From Pasteurellaceae bacterium (lineage in GTDB: Bacteria; Pseudomonadota; Gammaproteobacteria; Enterobacterales; Pasteurellaceae), in NCBI GenBank assembly GCA_030528525.1, contig JAUMYT010000014.1:1-57330 (forward strand): DNA of 57,330 nt. The letters are read 5' to 3'. The translations under genes and the position numbers were made by a program. The notes below the pieces were generated by a model. The model worked only from the letters and a program-made list of their open reading frames with translations, was not told where the DNA came from and searched no databases. Shown here one piece after another: positions 16,981-25,793 of this stretch. Positions within the stretch are counted from its first letter, which is position 1. Every line of letters starts with the position of its first letter.

Positions 16981-16996
16981 TGCGATCTACATCACA
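16981..16996. promoter_or_regulatory. CRP-cAMP-like binding site upstream of dhaK
   Basis: TGCGATCTACATCACA matches the TGTGA-N6-TCACA consensus in nine of ten core positions. Its centre is about 72 bases upstream of the dhaK start. Catabolite control of the dihydroxyacetone kinase operon would make sense. Confidence 0.6.
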
Positions 16997-17048
16997 AAAA
17001 CGAAAAAGAAATGTTGGTTTTCAAACAAATTCGAACGTCGTAAAAACC

Positions 17049-18362
17049 CTAAATCTCACTCAATTCTAGCTGTTTGGTCTCTTTCAAGCCCCATAACGCC
17101 ACACAGGAGATCAGCGAAATCACAGTCAGATACAGCCCAATGCCGATTAAGCCATATTGAGCGTTGATTTTGACTGACATCACAGTAAACACGCTGCCGC
17201 CCACAATGCCTGCCACGGTATAAGCCAACGCCGCACCCGAGTAACGCACTTGAGTGGGGAACATTTCAGGCAACAATACCGCCATTGGCCCGAAGGTTAG
17301 ACCTTGGATCATAAAGCCGATTGCTACGAACAGAAAGACGCTGGTTGTGCTGCCGTGGTGCAAAAAGAGTGGCAAGGTCAGCCCGAAAATCGCCATCGCT
17401 AAGGTCGAATAGAGCATCAAATTACGTCTGCCCAGTTTTTTGGCGTAAATGCCTGAAAGAGCGATAAAAATGCCGAAAATCACCGAGGTAATCAGCAAGA
17501 AAGTGGTGTAAGTACTGGCGGGTTGCCCCAAGCCGAGCGGATGTCCTGCATCCGATAAGGTGGCGGGATTTTTCCAGTAAAGTTGAGCGAATGCCGCCAA
17601 AATATAAAACAACACATAGCCCGAGGCGGCAATCATCATTCCCACGAAAAAAGGGCGGAAGTGGTCGGTGAAAATCGCTTTAAATGGCACGGCAACGGTT
17701 TTACCCTGTTTTTCCACTTGTTCAAACACCTCACTTTCGTGCAATTTGGCACGCAGATATAAGCCGATCACCACCAACACCACGGACGACAAAAACGGAA
17801 TCCGCCACGCCCATTCCACCAAGGCTTTCTGTCCGAAAATCGCCCCGACCAAAAAGAATGCACCGTTAGCCAGCAACAAGCCAATCGGAGCCCCCAGTTG
17901 TGGGAAAATGCCGTACCACGCCCGTTTCTCTTTCGGGGCGTTTTCCACAGCAACCAAGGCAGCCCCTGCCCATTCGCCCCCTAAGCCAATGCCTTGCCCA
18001 ACACGGCACAAGCAGAGAAAGAGCGTTGCCCAAATGCCGATCTCGGCGTAGGTCGGCAACAAGCCGATGGCAATGGTGGAAATCCCCATCAACAACAGTG
18101 ATGCCACCAAGGTTTTTTTACGACCGATTTTGTCGCCAAAATGCCCGAACAAAATTGCCCCGATTGGGCGAGCGAAAAAGGTTAACGCCAAGGTGGACAA
18201 GGCTTGCATATCGTTTGCAAGGGGGTCAGAAGCGTCGAAAAACTGCAAATTGAACACCAACACCGCCGCCATTGCATAGATGTAGTTGTCAAAATATTCA
18301 ATCGCCGTGCCGACCATTGTCGCCACCGCCACTTTGCGAGGATTATTGCGGAAACTGCTCAT
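17049..18362 (-). CDS. MFS transporter, metabolite:proton symporter family, thiamin-operon linked
   Basis: This 437-residue, twelve-span permease has MVGTAIEYFDNYIY near 16-29 and FGHFGDKIGRKKT near 74, typical of the ShiA/ProP-like metabolite:H+ symporter branch. It overlaps the end of thiE by four bases (ATGA), so it is the last gene of the thiamin operon. Comparative studies named a permease in this position in Haemophilus and Pasteurella ThiU and predicted transport of a thiamin precursor. That role here is inferred from context. The codons for DPLAND are formed by an in-gene copy of the dispersed element (18216-18249). Confidence 0.85.
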   Translation of the reverse strand: MSSFRNNPRKVAVATMVGTAIEYFDNYIYAMAAVLVFNLQFFDASDPLANDMQALSTLALTFFARPIGAILFGHFGDKIGRKKTLVASLLLMGISTIAIGLLPTYAEIGIWATLFLCLCRVGQGIGLGGEWAGAALVAVENAPKEKRAWYGIFPQLGAPIGLLLANGAFFLVGAIFGQKALVEWAWRIPFLSSVVLVVIGLYLRAKLHESEVFEQVEKQGKTVAVPFKAIFTDHFRPFFVGMMIAASGYVLFYILAAFAQLYWKNPATLSDAGHPLGLGQPASTYTTFLLITSVIFGIFIALSGIYAKKLGRRNLMLYSTLAMAIFGLTLPLFLHHGSTTSVFLFVAIGFMIQGLTFGPMAVLLPEMFPTQVRYSGAALAYTVAGIVGGSVFTVMSVKINAQYGLIGIGLYLTVISLISCVALWGLKETKQLELSEI

Positions 18363-19024
18363 TTCAATAGCTCCTTGACGGTCTGCGGAATATCGTTCGA
18401 ACGAGTGATGGCGGAAATAATCGCCACGCCGTCCGCCCCTTTTGCTCTTAATAACGAAGCGGTATCAGCGGTAATGCCACCAATCGCCACAATCGGCTTG
18501 GTGATGCCTTGCTCACGAATTTTGCTCACGAAATCAGGCGTAACAACGGGTTTGGGATCTTCTTTGGAAAAGGTTGGGAAAATCGGGCCTGTGCCAAAAT
18601 AGTCCACAAACGGATTGGCTTGGGCGGCAATGCCTTGTTCCAAGGTATTGACCGACGTACCGACAAAACAGTGCCCGCCACAACGTTTTTTCACCTCTTC
18701 AGGTGGCATATCCGTTTGCCCCACGTGAATGCCGTCCGCCCCGATTTCCACCGCAAGATCCACATTATCATCGATCACAAACGGCACCTTATATTGGCGA
18801 CACAGATCCCGACAGCGGATCGCCAAGGCTTTGCAAGCGGTCGGATCTTGCAACGATTTTGCCCCTTTCTCCCGAAATTGATAGCAGGTGATTCCACTTT
18901 GTAACGCCTGCTCCAAAACGTTCAGTAAATTGTCCGCAGGATCCCCTGCCAAATGCGACACGTCCTGCGTGCCAGCAATAAAATAGAGCTGCATTGCGGC
19001 TCGGACATCATAGTGTTGTGGCAT
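18359..19024 (-). CDS. thiE: Thiamin-phosphate synthase
   Basis: ThiE joins HMP-pyrophosphate and thiazole phosphate to form thiamin phosphate. The 221-residue TIM-barrel protein has YQFREKGAKS near 47, VPFVIDDNVDLA near 79, DGIHVGQTDMP near 96, FVGTSVN near 116 and a phosphate-binding VAIGGI near 182. It takes its two substrates from ThiD and ThiM encoded just upstream. Confidence 0.97.
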   Translation of the reverse strand: MPQHYDVRAAMQLYFIAGTQDVSHLAGDPADNLLNVLEQALQSGITCYQFREKGAKSLQDPTACKALAIRCRDLCRQYKVPFVIDDNVDLAVEIGADGIHVGQTDMPPEEVKKRCGGHCFVGTSVNTLEQGIAAQANPFVDYFGTGPIFPTFSKEDPKPVVTPDFVSKIREQGITKPIVAIGGITADTASLLRAKGADGVAIISAITRSNDIPQTVKELLK

Positions 19025-19048
19025 TTTTGCTCCTGTTTTTATATTTGA

Positions 19049-19113
19049 GTAGGATGGGCTTCAGCCCATCAACTTAATTTTTCATCGATGTGATGGGCTA
19101 AAGCCCATCCTAC
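19049..19113. repeat. GTAGGATGGGCT inverted unit, copy 1
   Basis: GTAGGATGGGCTTCAGCCCATC (19049-19070) faces GATGGGCTAAAGCCCATCCTAC (19092-19113). Each half is itself palindromic and the two halves are complementary. Matching units lie at 22716-22779 and 29816-29879. A partial GGGTGGTAAATCCCACCC follows at about 19135-19152. It sits between thiD and thiE. Confidence 0.9.
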
Positions 19114-19158
19114 TTGCTACCCCTTGTTCACAATGGGTGGTAAATCCCACCCTACCTT

Positions 19159-19971
19159 TTATTTCCCCAACTGCGAATATGCCCAATGATTAGTCGGGCC
19201 GTGTCCGTGTCCGATGTTGAGCGGATTGCTGATAGCGGCGGTAATAAAGGCTTTGGCGGTGCGTACCGCATCGACCACGTCCGCCCCTTTTGCCAGTTCA
19301 GCGGCGATACAGGCGGAGAAGGTGCAGCCTGTGCCGTGGGTGTGGCGAGTGTTGAAACGGGGGCTGTCGAAGTGCAAGATTTCTGTTGGTGTGAACAGCC
19401 AATCACGGCAGATGTCGCTTTGTGAATTGCCACTGTGTCCGCCTTTGATAACGGCATTGCGTACGCCCATTGAGCGGAGTTTCTCCGCCGCTTCGCAAGC
19501 GGTTTTGTCGTCCACAATGTGGATACCTGTTAGGGCTTCCGCTTCGGGTAAATTCGGGGTGATCACTTCCGCTTTCGGCACTAACAAGGTGCGTAAAGCG
19601 TCCACTGCATCAGGCTCTAGCAACGCCGCTCCGCCTTTGGCGTACATCACAGGATCGAGCACCATTCGCCCGAAATCGTATTTTTTCAAGGCGTTGGCGA
19701 TACATTCGATGATTTCTGTGTTGCCGAGCATACCGATTTTGAACGCATTGACTTGGTAATCATCGGCAATGGCTTTGAGTTGCCCTTCAATGATATTCAA
19801 CGGCACAGGGTGAATGTCGTACACGCCCAAGCTGTTCTGCACAGGAATGGCGGTGATGGTCGTCATTCCAAACACATTTTGCATTTGGAAGGTTTTTAAA
19901 TCGGCTTGAAAGCCTGCTCCGCCGCAGTTATCCGAACCTGCGATGGTCAGTGCGATAGGAATATTACTCAT
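19159..19971 (-). CDS. thiD: Hydroxymethylpyrimidine/phosphomethylpyrimidine kinase
   Basis: ThiD phosphorylates HMP twice to HMP-pyrophosphate. The 270-residue ribokinase-fold protein has [20 protein letters not shown] near 6-25, [11 protein letters not shown] near 105 and the anion-hole end [14 protein letters not shown] near 208. The ATG at 19971 follows AAGGATTTCCT and overlaps the thiM stop by eight bases, so the two are translationally coupled. Confidence 0.97.
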   Translation of the reverse strand: MSNIPIALTIAGSDNCGGAGFQADLKTFQMQNVFGMTTITAIPVQNSLGVYDIHPVPLNIIEGQLKAIADDYQVNAFKIGMLGNTEIIECIANALKKYDFGRMVLDPVMYAKGGAALLEPDAVDALRTLLVPKAEVITPNLPEAEALTGIHIVDDKTACEAAEKLRSMGVRNAVIKGGHSGNSQSDICRDWLFTPTEILHFDSPRFNTRHTHGTGCTFSACIAAELAKGADVVDAVRTAKAFITAAISNPLNIGHGHGPTNHWAYSQLGK

Positions 19972-20764
19972 AGGAAATCCTTGCATATTGATTGATTTGG
20001 TCTGGGCTGATACTTGCTAATTGGTCGAGCAAGCCCACATAAAATTGCCCGTGTTGGGTTGGGGTCAGAGATTGAGCAGCCATTTCGCCTGCAATGGCGT
20101 AGGCGGAACAACCTTCGACTAACGCATCGAAATACTCATCAGGTTTCGCCACCGCCAAAAACGCCCCGCAAATCGCACTTAATAAGCAACCCGATGCGGT
20201 GATTTTCGGGAAAAGTGCGGTGCCGTTTTGCAATTTGGCTAAACGGTTGCCGTCGCTGATGTAGTCGGTTTCACCGCTGATAACGGCAATGCAGTGGTAT
20301 TTTCGGGCGACTGTGTGAGCCACTTCGCTCAAATCGCCCGAGCCGCTGCCAGCGTCCACACCTTTCGCATGCCACGCCACGTCCGCCAAATGGGCCAACT
20401 CGCCCGCATTGCCACGAATGGCGGTAAATTGGATTTTGCTTAATAAGGTGGCAACCGTTTGTTTGCGAAAGGTAGTCGCCCCTACGCCCACAGGATCAAG
20501 CACTACAGGAATGCCGAGTTGATTCGCCGTTTGCCCTGCTAATATCATTGCATCGACTTCTTTGCCCACTAAAGTGCCGATATTGATCACCAAAGCTTGA
20601 CTGAGCGTTGGTACTTCCACCATTTCTTCGATACTGGCAGACATAATCGGCGATGCTCCGATTGCCAATAAACCATTTGCCGAAAAGTTCGCCGCCACAA
20701 TGTTGGTGATGTTGTGGATTAACGGGTTTTGGGTGCGGATTTTGGGTAAAAATTTGATGTTCAT
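19964..20764 (-). CDS. thiM: Hydroxyethylthiazole kinase
   Basis: ThiM phosphorylates the salvaged thiazole alcohol. The 266-residue protein begins [20 protein letters not shown] and has [14 protein letters not shown] near 32, [10 protein letters not shown] near 92 and a C-terminal [13 protein letters not shown] near 190. I use the ATG at 20764 behind AAGGAATAAA. A longer upstream frame to 20860 reads through repeat sequence. The lack of thiC and thiG nearby fits salvage rather than full synthesis. Confidence 0.96.
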   Translation of the reverse strand: MNIKFLPKIRTQNPLIHNITNIVAANFSANGLLAIGASPIMSASIEEMVEVPTLSQALVINIGTLVGKEVDAMILAGQTANQLGIPVVLDPVGVGATTFRKQTVATLLSKIQFTAIRGNAGELAHLADVAWHAKGVDAGSGSGDLSEVAHTVARKYHCIAVISGETDYISDGNRLAKLQNGTALFPKITASGCLLSAICGAFLAVAKPDEYFDALVEGCSAYAIAGEMAAQSLTPTQHGQFYVGLLDQLASISPDQINQYARISYE

Positions 20765-21073
20765 TTTATTCCTTACCCTCGTCCGCTTGCGGGAGAGGGA
20801 CAGATTTGAGCTTCGTTCAGAAGCGAAAATCAGGGAGAGGGCTAAAGCGGAAATTTGCAAAAGTTAAGTGAGAAATCACCGCTTGCTTGCCCTCTCTCTG
20901 CCAAAAATGCTGAACGCATTTTAAGCTCCCTCCTCCGCTTGCGGGGGAGGGCTGGGGAGGGGGGATTGCCGAAGGCAACAACGGGGGGTGAATTTGTGCC
21001 ACTTTTTGCAAAACTTAACCGATTTCCCCCCACCCTAACCCTCCCCCGTAAACGGGGGAGGGGATTGGATCAT
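20765..21073. repeat. Repeat-rich spacer between thiM and thiY
   Basis: This 309-base stretch has no gene. It is a mosaic of palindromes: CCGCTTGCGGGAGAGGGACAG with a matching CAGGGAGAGGG, GAGCTTCGTTCAGAAGC, CCCTCCTCCGCTTGCGGGGGAGGG (about 20927-20950) and CCTCCCCCGTAAACGGGGGAGG (about 21041-21062). It also holds two degenerate TTTGCAAA...CCCCC elements. It probably reduces thiMDE expression relative to the transport genes. Confidence 0.65.
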
Positions 21074-22018
21074 TTACTTCACCTGCACCGCATAATCCGC
21101 CAATGGCAAGACTTTATCGGTCAGTCCGTGCTGTTTTAAAAATTCCGCCATTTGCTCGTAGCGGGTTTCGTCTAATGCACGTGGGCGGTGGGTGAGACGT
21201 GGTAAAGTATCTTTCCACGCACGGCGGTTGAGTTCGTTGTCTAGCTCTTTCGGCTTGTAGGAAACAAACAATTTCCACGCTTCATCAGGGTGGTTGAGGG
21301 TATAAATTGTGGCTTGTTCAAGTGCGGTTAAAAATGCCTTGATTTTCGCTGTTGGCATTCCTTCTTTTTTTGCCACTAAAATCAGCTCGTCATAGACTGG
21401 CACGCCGTGCTCTTCTGGGTAGAACGCTTTGCCTGGGTGGTTTTCGATCATCAGTTGGTTTAGCTCGAAATTGCGGTAACCGCCGACAATGGCATCGACT
21501 TTACCGCTGATCAGCGACGGTGAAAGCGACCAGTTAACGTTCACTTTTTCCACATCTTTCACACTTAATCCCACATTCGAGAGCATCGCCGTCAGCAACG
21601 CATCTTCAAATCCGCTCACGGAATAGCCGATTTTTTTCCCTTTTAAATCCGCCAATGACTTAATGCCACTACTTTCTAAAAACGTGAGTGTGTTGAGCGG
21701 GGTCGAAACCAAAGTACCAACACGCACAATCGGCAAGCCATTTGCCACGGCAAGTTGTAATTGTGGTTGATAATCCACCGCTAAATCCGCTTGCCCTGCG
21801 GCAACCAATTTGGGTGGCATAGACGGATCCGCTGGCTCAACAATCTCCACCTCTAAGCCATTGTCCGCAAAGTAGCCTTTTTGTTGTGCAACGATAATGG
21901 CAGCGTGGTCGGGATTGACAAACCAATCCAGCAATAAGGTCATTTTTTCTTTGGCATTCGCCATTTGGCTGCTGAACAGCAAGCCAGCCGTTAAGGCTGC
22001 AGTAAGTAGTTTTTTCAT
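21074..22018 (-). CDS. thiY: HMP-type thiamin precursor periplasmic binding protein ThiY
   Basis: ThiY is the substrate-binding component for a pyrimidine precursor of thiamin. The 314-residue protein has a signal peptide (MKKLLTAALTAGLLFSSQMANA) followed by KMTLLLDWFVNPDHAAIIVA, typical of the NMT1/THI5-like fold. GKKIGYSVSGFEDALL near 130 also fits. It works with the ThiX permease and ThiZ ATPase encoded upstream. Confidence 0.95.
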   Translation of the reverse strand: MKKLLTAALTAGLLFSSQMANAKEKMTLLLDWFVNPDHAAIIVAQQKGYFADNGLEVEIVEPADPSMPPKLVAAGQADLAVDYQPQLQLAVANGLPIVRVGTLVSTPLNTLTFLESSGIKSLADLKGKKIGYSVSGFEDALLTAMLSNVGLSVKDVEKVNVNWSLSPSLISGKVDAIVGGYRNFELNQLMIENHPGKAFYPEEHGVPVYDELILVAKKEGMPTAKIKAFLTALEQATIYTLNHPDEAWKLFVSYKPKELDNELNRRAWKDTLPRLTHRPRALDETRYEQMAEFLKQHGLTDKVLPLADYAVQVK

Positions 22019-22042
22019 AGTTTCTCCTATTGTGTGATGAAA

Positions 22043-22696
22043 TTAGCTTAAATCCAACCCCATTTGCCAAAATGCGGCTTCCATTCGGGTGGCGGTGTTA
22101 AAAATCTGCTGAAGTTTGGCAAGTTGTGTCGTGTTCACTCCTTGGCACAGTTCGTCTAGGTTGTCTGCCAAGGCTTGAGTGGCTTGTTGGAACTCTGCTG
22201 AAGCGTACATATCAATCCAGACTTGATAGGGATTGTTGGCAGGGCTTTTGCCACGGCTGGCTAAGTTCCGCCCAATTTCCGCATAGCCAATCGCACAAGG
22301 GGCAATGGCAGCGTAAAGCTCAGGCAAACCGCCTGTCATTCCGCAATCTAACACATAGCGAGTGTATGCCACGCACGCTGCCGACTCGGGGGTGGCAAGC
22401 AACGTTTGCTCATCAATGCCCCATTCTTTGCAAAAGCCGATATGCAGTTGAATTTCGTGTAACAAGGCGGCAACGGATTGATGAGCGATCTCCATTTGCT
22501 TGAAGTTGTCCGCTTTGTAAATCGCCAAGGCAAACGCTCGGTTGTAGTGCAATAAATAGAGATAATCCTGCTTCAAATAGTGCTGAAAATTCGCCAACGG
22601 CAAGGTGCCGTTTTCCAGTTTTTGCACAAATTCGTGCTCGACATATTCCGTCCAAAATGGCTCGGCGTTTTGGATTAGGGTTTGAGTGATTGACAT
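22043..22696 (-). CDS. tenA: Aminopyrimidine aminohydrolase / thiaminase II
   Basis: TenA converts aminopyrimidine breakdown products of thiamin into HMP. The 217-residue helical protein has YLKQDYLYLLHYNRAFALA (about 42-60) and APCAIGYAEIGRNL near 130, where the conserved Cys sits. It lies between the transporter genes thiX and thiY, linking uptake of damaged pyrimidine to salvage. Confidence 0.95.
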   Translation of the reverse strand: MSITQTLIQNAEPFWTEYVEHEFVQKLENGTLPLANFQHYLKQDYLYLLHYNRAFALAIYKADNFKQMEIAHQSVAALLHEIQLHIGFCKEWGIDEQTLLATPESAACVAYTRYVLDCGMTGGLPELYAAIAPCAIGYAEIGRNLASRGKSPANNPYQVWIDMYASAEFQQATQALADNLDELCQGVNTTQLAKLQQIFNTATRMEAAFWQMGLDLS

Positions 22697-22715
22697 TTTA
22701 TGCTCCTAAATCTGA

Positions 22716-22779
22716 GTAGGATGGGCTTTAGCCCATCAATAAAAAATAATGACCTATGATGGGCTAAAGCCCATCCTAC
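22716..22779. repeat. GTAGGATGGGCT inverted unit, copy 2
   Basis: GTAGGATGGGCTTTAGCCCATC and GATGGGCTAAAGCCCATCCTAC are arranged as mirror complements around an AT-rich centre, between thiX and tenA. The half-sites are near-identical to copies 1 and 3. Confidence 0.92.
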
Positions 22780-22786
22780 CTTTTCC

Positions 22787-23539
22787 TTACATTTTCCCCA
22801 CCCACGGCAATAATTTCCTCAACAGATAATCGGTGCTGAAATAGAGCAGTAACGCCATCAGCACCAACACAAACAAGGCAGCGAACATTAAATCCACTTG
22901 CATTCGGGCGTTGGCGTGGAGCATTAAATAGCCCAAGCCTTGGGAAGAGCCGACCCACTCGCCGACCACCGCCCCAATCGGGGCAACAGACACGGCAATG
23001 CGTAGCCCTGATGCCAACGCAGGCAAAGCAGCAGGCAGTTTGACTTTGAGTAACATCGCAAGGGGGGAGATCTGCATTGTTTTTGCCAATTCCAGCCACG
23101 GTTTCGGCGTGTGGCGTAAGCCGTCATAGCAAGCGGCGGTGACGGGGAAATAGATAATCAAAATCGTCATCGCAATTTTCGATGCCATACCATAGCCAAA
23201 CCACAGCACTAAAAGCGGGGCGATGGCAAACACTGGAATGGCTTGTGAGATCACCAACAACGGCAGTAAAAAACTTGCAAGGGGGCGAGAAAGGGAGAGA
23301 ATCAGGGCAGACAACAATCCCAAGCCAAAGCCTAGCCCCAAGCCGAGAAAAATTTCCAGTAGAGTAATTTGGCTATGTTGCCACAGCAGTTCGTAATGGT
23401 TGCCGAGTTGGTCGAACACCTTGGCAGGCGGTGGCAGAAGATAATTCGGTAAAGCAAACAGGCTCACTACGGCTTGCCATAAGCCGATAAGCAATAGACT
23501 TAATAATCCCACCTTGAGTAGCGTTTTCACGTTCATCAT
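22787..23539 (-). CDS. thiX: Thiamin precursor ABC transporter permease ThiX
   Basis: This 250-residue inner-membrane permease has about six spans and the cytoplasmic EAA-like loop LELAKTMQISPLAMLLKVKL near 160. It fits the ThiX/SsuC-type group. It overlaps thiZ by four bases. Two in-gene fragments of the dispersed element occur (near 23053-23087 and 23273-23294), contributing Pro-Leu-Ala codons. Confidence 0.94.
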   Translation of the reverse strand: MMNVKTLLKVGLLSLLLIGLWQAVVSLFALPNYLLPPPAKVFDQLGNHYELLWQHSQITLLEIFLGLGLGFGLGLLSALILSLSRPLASFLLPLLVISQAIPVFAIAPLLVLWFGYGMASKIAMTILIIYFPVTAACYDGLRHTPKPWLELAKTMQISPLAMLLKVKLPAALPALASGLRIAVSVAPIGAVVGEWVGSSQGLGYLMLHANARMQVDLMFAALFVLVLMALLLYFSTDYLLRKLLPWVGKM

Positions 23540-24315
23540 TCGCTCTCCTGACGTTGGAAACTTGGGGCGAAAAATGTTTCGTCCCTACCGTCTAGGTCTT
23601 CAGTATCGTCAGACATCAATTCCGCCAACAATTTTTCCTGTAACTGCCACAGATTTTGATCATTCAATAAACGTGGCTTGTCGCCCTGTGGGGCGATTTT
23701 TTCAGAGAGAGTAACGGGCTGATGTTGCAGAATATAAATCTCATCGCCTAAACGGAGGGCTTCTTGCGGATCGTGCGTGATCAATAACACGGTTTTGTCT
23801 TTGAGCAAGTCACAGGCGAGATTTTGCAGTTGGCGGCGAGTGACCGCATCTAACGCCGAAAAAGGTTCGTCCATTAGCACAATATCCGCTTGTTGCATCA
23901 ACACCCGAGCCAAGGCGACCCGTTGCCGTTGCCCGCCCGAAAGCTGATAGCAGGCTTTGTCAGCGTGCTCTTGCATTTTTACCGACGTAAGTAACCGCTT
24001 GGCGTGTTCGGCGGTGTCCGCATTTTTTGTGCCGTTGAGATGATGAGCCAGTTGCACATTATCCAACACCGACAACCACGGAAACAACGAATCCTGCTGT
24101 GCCATATAACCAATCGTGCCGAGTCGCTCGATCTTGCCGTGCGTGATCGCCTCATCTTCTAAGCCTGCAATAGCACGCAATAGAGTGGATTTGCCAATGC
24201 CCGATTTGCCTAACAGCACAGTCCAGCGTTTTTCAGGCAAAGCGAAATCGAACCGTTCAAACAACGGCACGCCATCGTAGCAAAGGGTTAAATCGGAGAG
24301 TTGTACCGCCGCCAT
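23536..24315 (-). CDS. thiZ: Thiamin precursor ABC transporter ATPase ThiZ
   Basis: ThiZ powers the ThiXY transporter. The 259-residue ATPase has GKSGIGKST Walker A (about 37-45), QLSGGQRQRVALAR signature (about 124-137) and IVLMDEPFSALD Walker B (about 145-156). It is the first structural gene behind the TPP riboswitch. Its last ~15 residues (GRDETFFAP...) are encoded by a dispersed AGGGGCGAAA-type hairpin, so the C-terminus has been altered by the repeat. Confidence 0.95.
   Translation of the reverse strand: MAAVQLSDLTLCYDGVPLFERFDFALPEKRWTVLLGKSGIGKSTLLRAIAGLEDEAITHGKIERLGTIGYMAQQDSLFPWLSVLDNVQLAHHLNGTKNADTAEHAKRLLTSVKMQEHADKACYQLSGGQRQRVALARVLMQQADIVLMDEPFSALDAVTRRQLQNLACDLLKDKTVLLITHDPQEALRLGDEIYILQHQPVTLSEKIAPQGDKPRLLNDQNLWQLQEKLLAELMSDDTEDLDGRDETFFAPSFQRQESE
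23562..23588. repeat. GGGGCGAAA hairpin inside thiZ 3' end
   Basis: GGGGCGAAAAATGTTTCGTCCC belongs to the same family as 34987-35010 and 41685-41708. Here it lies within codons of thiZ, encoding the C-terminal tail. Confidence 0.75.
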
Positions 24316-24336
24316 TTTGCACCTACTGCAAACAGA

Positions 24337-24399
24337 TTAAGGGCGAACAGACGGATAGGCGAAAGAGAATAGATATAAAGGTAGTGTTATAATTGGCAT
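24337..24399 (-). CDS. Possible 20-residue leader peptide downstream of the TPP riboswitch
   Basis: An ATG at 24399 opens a short frame reading MPIITLPLYLFSFAYPSVRP and then stops, 21 bases before thiZ. AGGAAACTAATT, the 3' end of the riboswitch, precedes the ATG as a good ribosome-binding site. Ligand binding could hide that site. The peptide is hydrophobic and might be coupled to thiZ translation. It may equally be a chance frame. Confidence 0.3.
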   Translation of the reverse strand: MPIITLPLYLFSFAYPSVRP

Positions 24400-24401
24400 A
24401 A

Positions 24402-24484
24402 TTAGTTTCCTACGTCAGTGTTAGCTGTATCAGGTTCACGGGTATCATCTCAGCTCCGCCTTTGGCAAAGCACCCCGACTAAAT
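24402..24484 (-). promoter_or_regulatory. TPP riboswitch (THI element)
   Basis: On the minus strand the conserved parts appear in order: GGGGTGC, GCTGAGATGATACCCGTGAA (about 24436-24455), then CCTGATACAGCTAACACTG and a closing TAGGAAA. These match the thiamin pyrophosphate aptamer. It precedes thiZ and should shut down the transport and salvage operon when TPP is plentiful. I see no strong terminator after it, so control may act on translation. Confidence 0.97.
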
Positions 24485-24578
24485 TGGAGATGGAGTTTAA
24501 CGGAAACGATTGTGTAATACAAATCGATTTACAAAAAAGTGGGTAAGCCGATCGAACAAGAGGGTGAGCATCGCAGAC

Positions 24579-24616
24579 TTTTTGCAAAAAGTCGGTTTTT
24601 CTCACCCCCTTGCAGG
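24579..24616. repeat. Dispersed element after asnA
   Basis: TTTTTGCAAAAAGTCGG followed by TTTTTCTCACCCCCTTGC is one of the best-preserved copies. It lies just after the asnA stop codon and before the thiamin riboswitch. Confidence 0.85.
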
Positions 24617-24632
24617 TAACCTTGTGTCAGCG

Positions 24633-25625
24633 TTACAGAATATTTTCGTTCGCCTCTAACATCGCTCTCGGCCAAACGCTTGATTGCACTTCGCCGATGT
24701 GGCGTTTGCGTAATAGGAACATCGCTAAACGAGATTGCCCGATACCTCCGCCGATAGAGAGTGGCAGGCGACCTGCGAGTAAATCTTGGTGCCAATCCAT
24801 TTGTAAGCGGTCTTCATCGCCCGTGAGCGACACTTGCAGGCGTAACGCTTTTTCGTCCACACGAATGCCCATTGATGAGAGTTCAAACGCCGTGCCAAGT
24901 TGCTCGTTCCAGACCAAAATATCGCCGTTTAAGCCTTTGTAGCCGTTTTCCGATTCCGTTGTCCAGTCATCGTAGTCTGGGGCACGTCCGTCGTGCGGTT
25001 TGCCGTCGGATAATTTGCCGCCGATACCGATTAAGAATACCGCACCAAATTCTTTACAAATCGCATTTTCACGTTCTTTGCCTGTCATATTTGGGTAACG
25101 TTTGACCAAATCTTCGCTATGCACAAAGGTAATTTGTTTTGGCAAAATGGACGGAATATCAAAGCGAGCCTCCACCGCCAATTCGGTCAAACGCATTGCT
25201 TTGTAGATCGAACGCACGGTATCTTTCAAGTAGTCAAAATTGCGTTTGCCTTCTGGGATCACTTTCTCCCAGTCCCATTGATCCACATACACCGAGTGAG
25301 TTGGATCGAGTGAATCTTCATCAGGACGCAAGGCTTTCATATGCACAAACAAGCCTTCGCCTTCTTTGAATTGGAAACGAGCAAGGGTGTGGCGTTTCCA
25401 TTTTGCCAGCGAGTGAACCACTTCATACACCGCATTTGGAATACATTTCACGTTCACTTGCACTGCTTTTTCAATGCCCGATAAGTTATCTTGCATACCA
25501 TTGCCCACTTCGCTCAAAATCGGACCTTGTACTTCAATAATGTCTAACTGTTCGATTAAGTTTTGCGTAAAGGTGTTCTTCACAAAGCTGATTTCTTGTT
25601 GTTGTAAAATAAATGACTTTTTCAT
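24633..25625 (-). CDS. asnA: Aspartate--ammonia ligase (asparagine synthetase A)
   Basis: AsnA makes asparagine from aspartate and ammonia with ATP. The 330-residue length is typical. It has [18 protein letters not shown] near 6, [12 protein letters not shown] near 41, [10 protein letters not shown] near 112 and [16 protein letters not shown] near 290. It is divergent from asnC, its usual activator. Confidence 0.98.
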   Translation of the reverse strand: MKKSFILQQQEISFVKNTFTQNLIEQLDIIEVQGPILSEVGNGMQDNLSGIEKAVQVNVKCIPNAVYEVVHSLAKWKRHTLARFQFKEGEGLFVHMKALRPDEDSLDPTHSVYVDQWDWEKVIPEGKRNFDYLKDTVRSIYKAMRLTELAVEARFDIPSILPKQITFVHSEDLVKRYPNMTGKERENAICKEFGAVFLIGIGGKLSDGKPHDGRAPDYDDWTTESENGYKGLNGDILVWNEQLGTAFELSSMGIRVDEKALRLQVSLTGDEDRLQMDWHQDLLAGRLPLSIGGGIGQSRLAMFLLRKRHIGEVQSSVWPRAMLEANENIL

Positions 25626-25793
25626 AAAAATTGACCTGTTTTAATGTTCTTTGAAAAAAGATGAACGCAATTTAATACAAAATGCAAAATTTGCAAAGAT
25701 AATTTAATGAAATTTCCTTTATATTGAATTTTATCTAAAAAATTATGCTATATTTTAGCGAATTTCTATTAAGTGGCAGAAAAGGAACAGAAA

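Noticed and set aside
20765-20860. ThiM extension rich in Ser/Arg
   Set aside because: It is a translation of repeat hairpins. The conserved ThiM start is at 20764.
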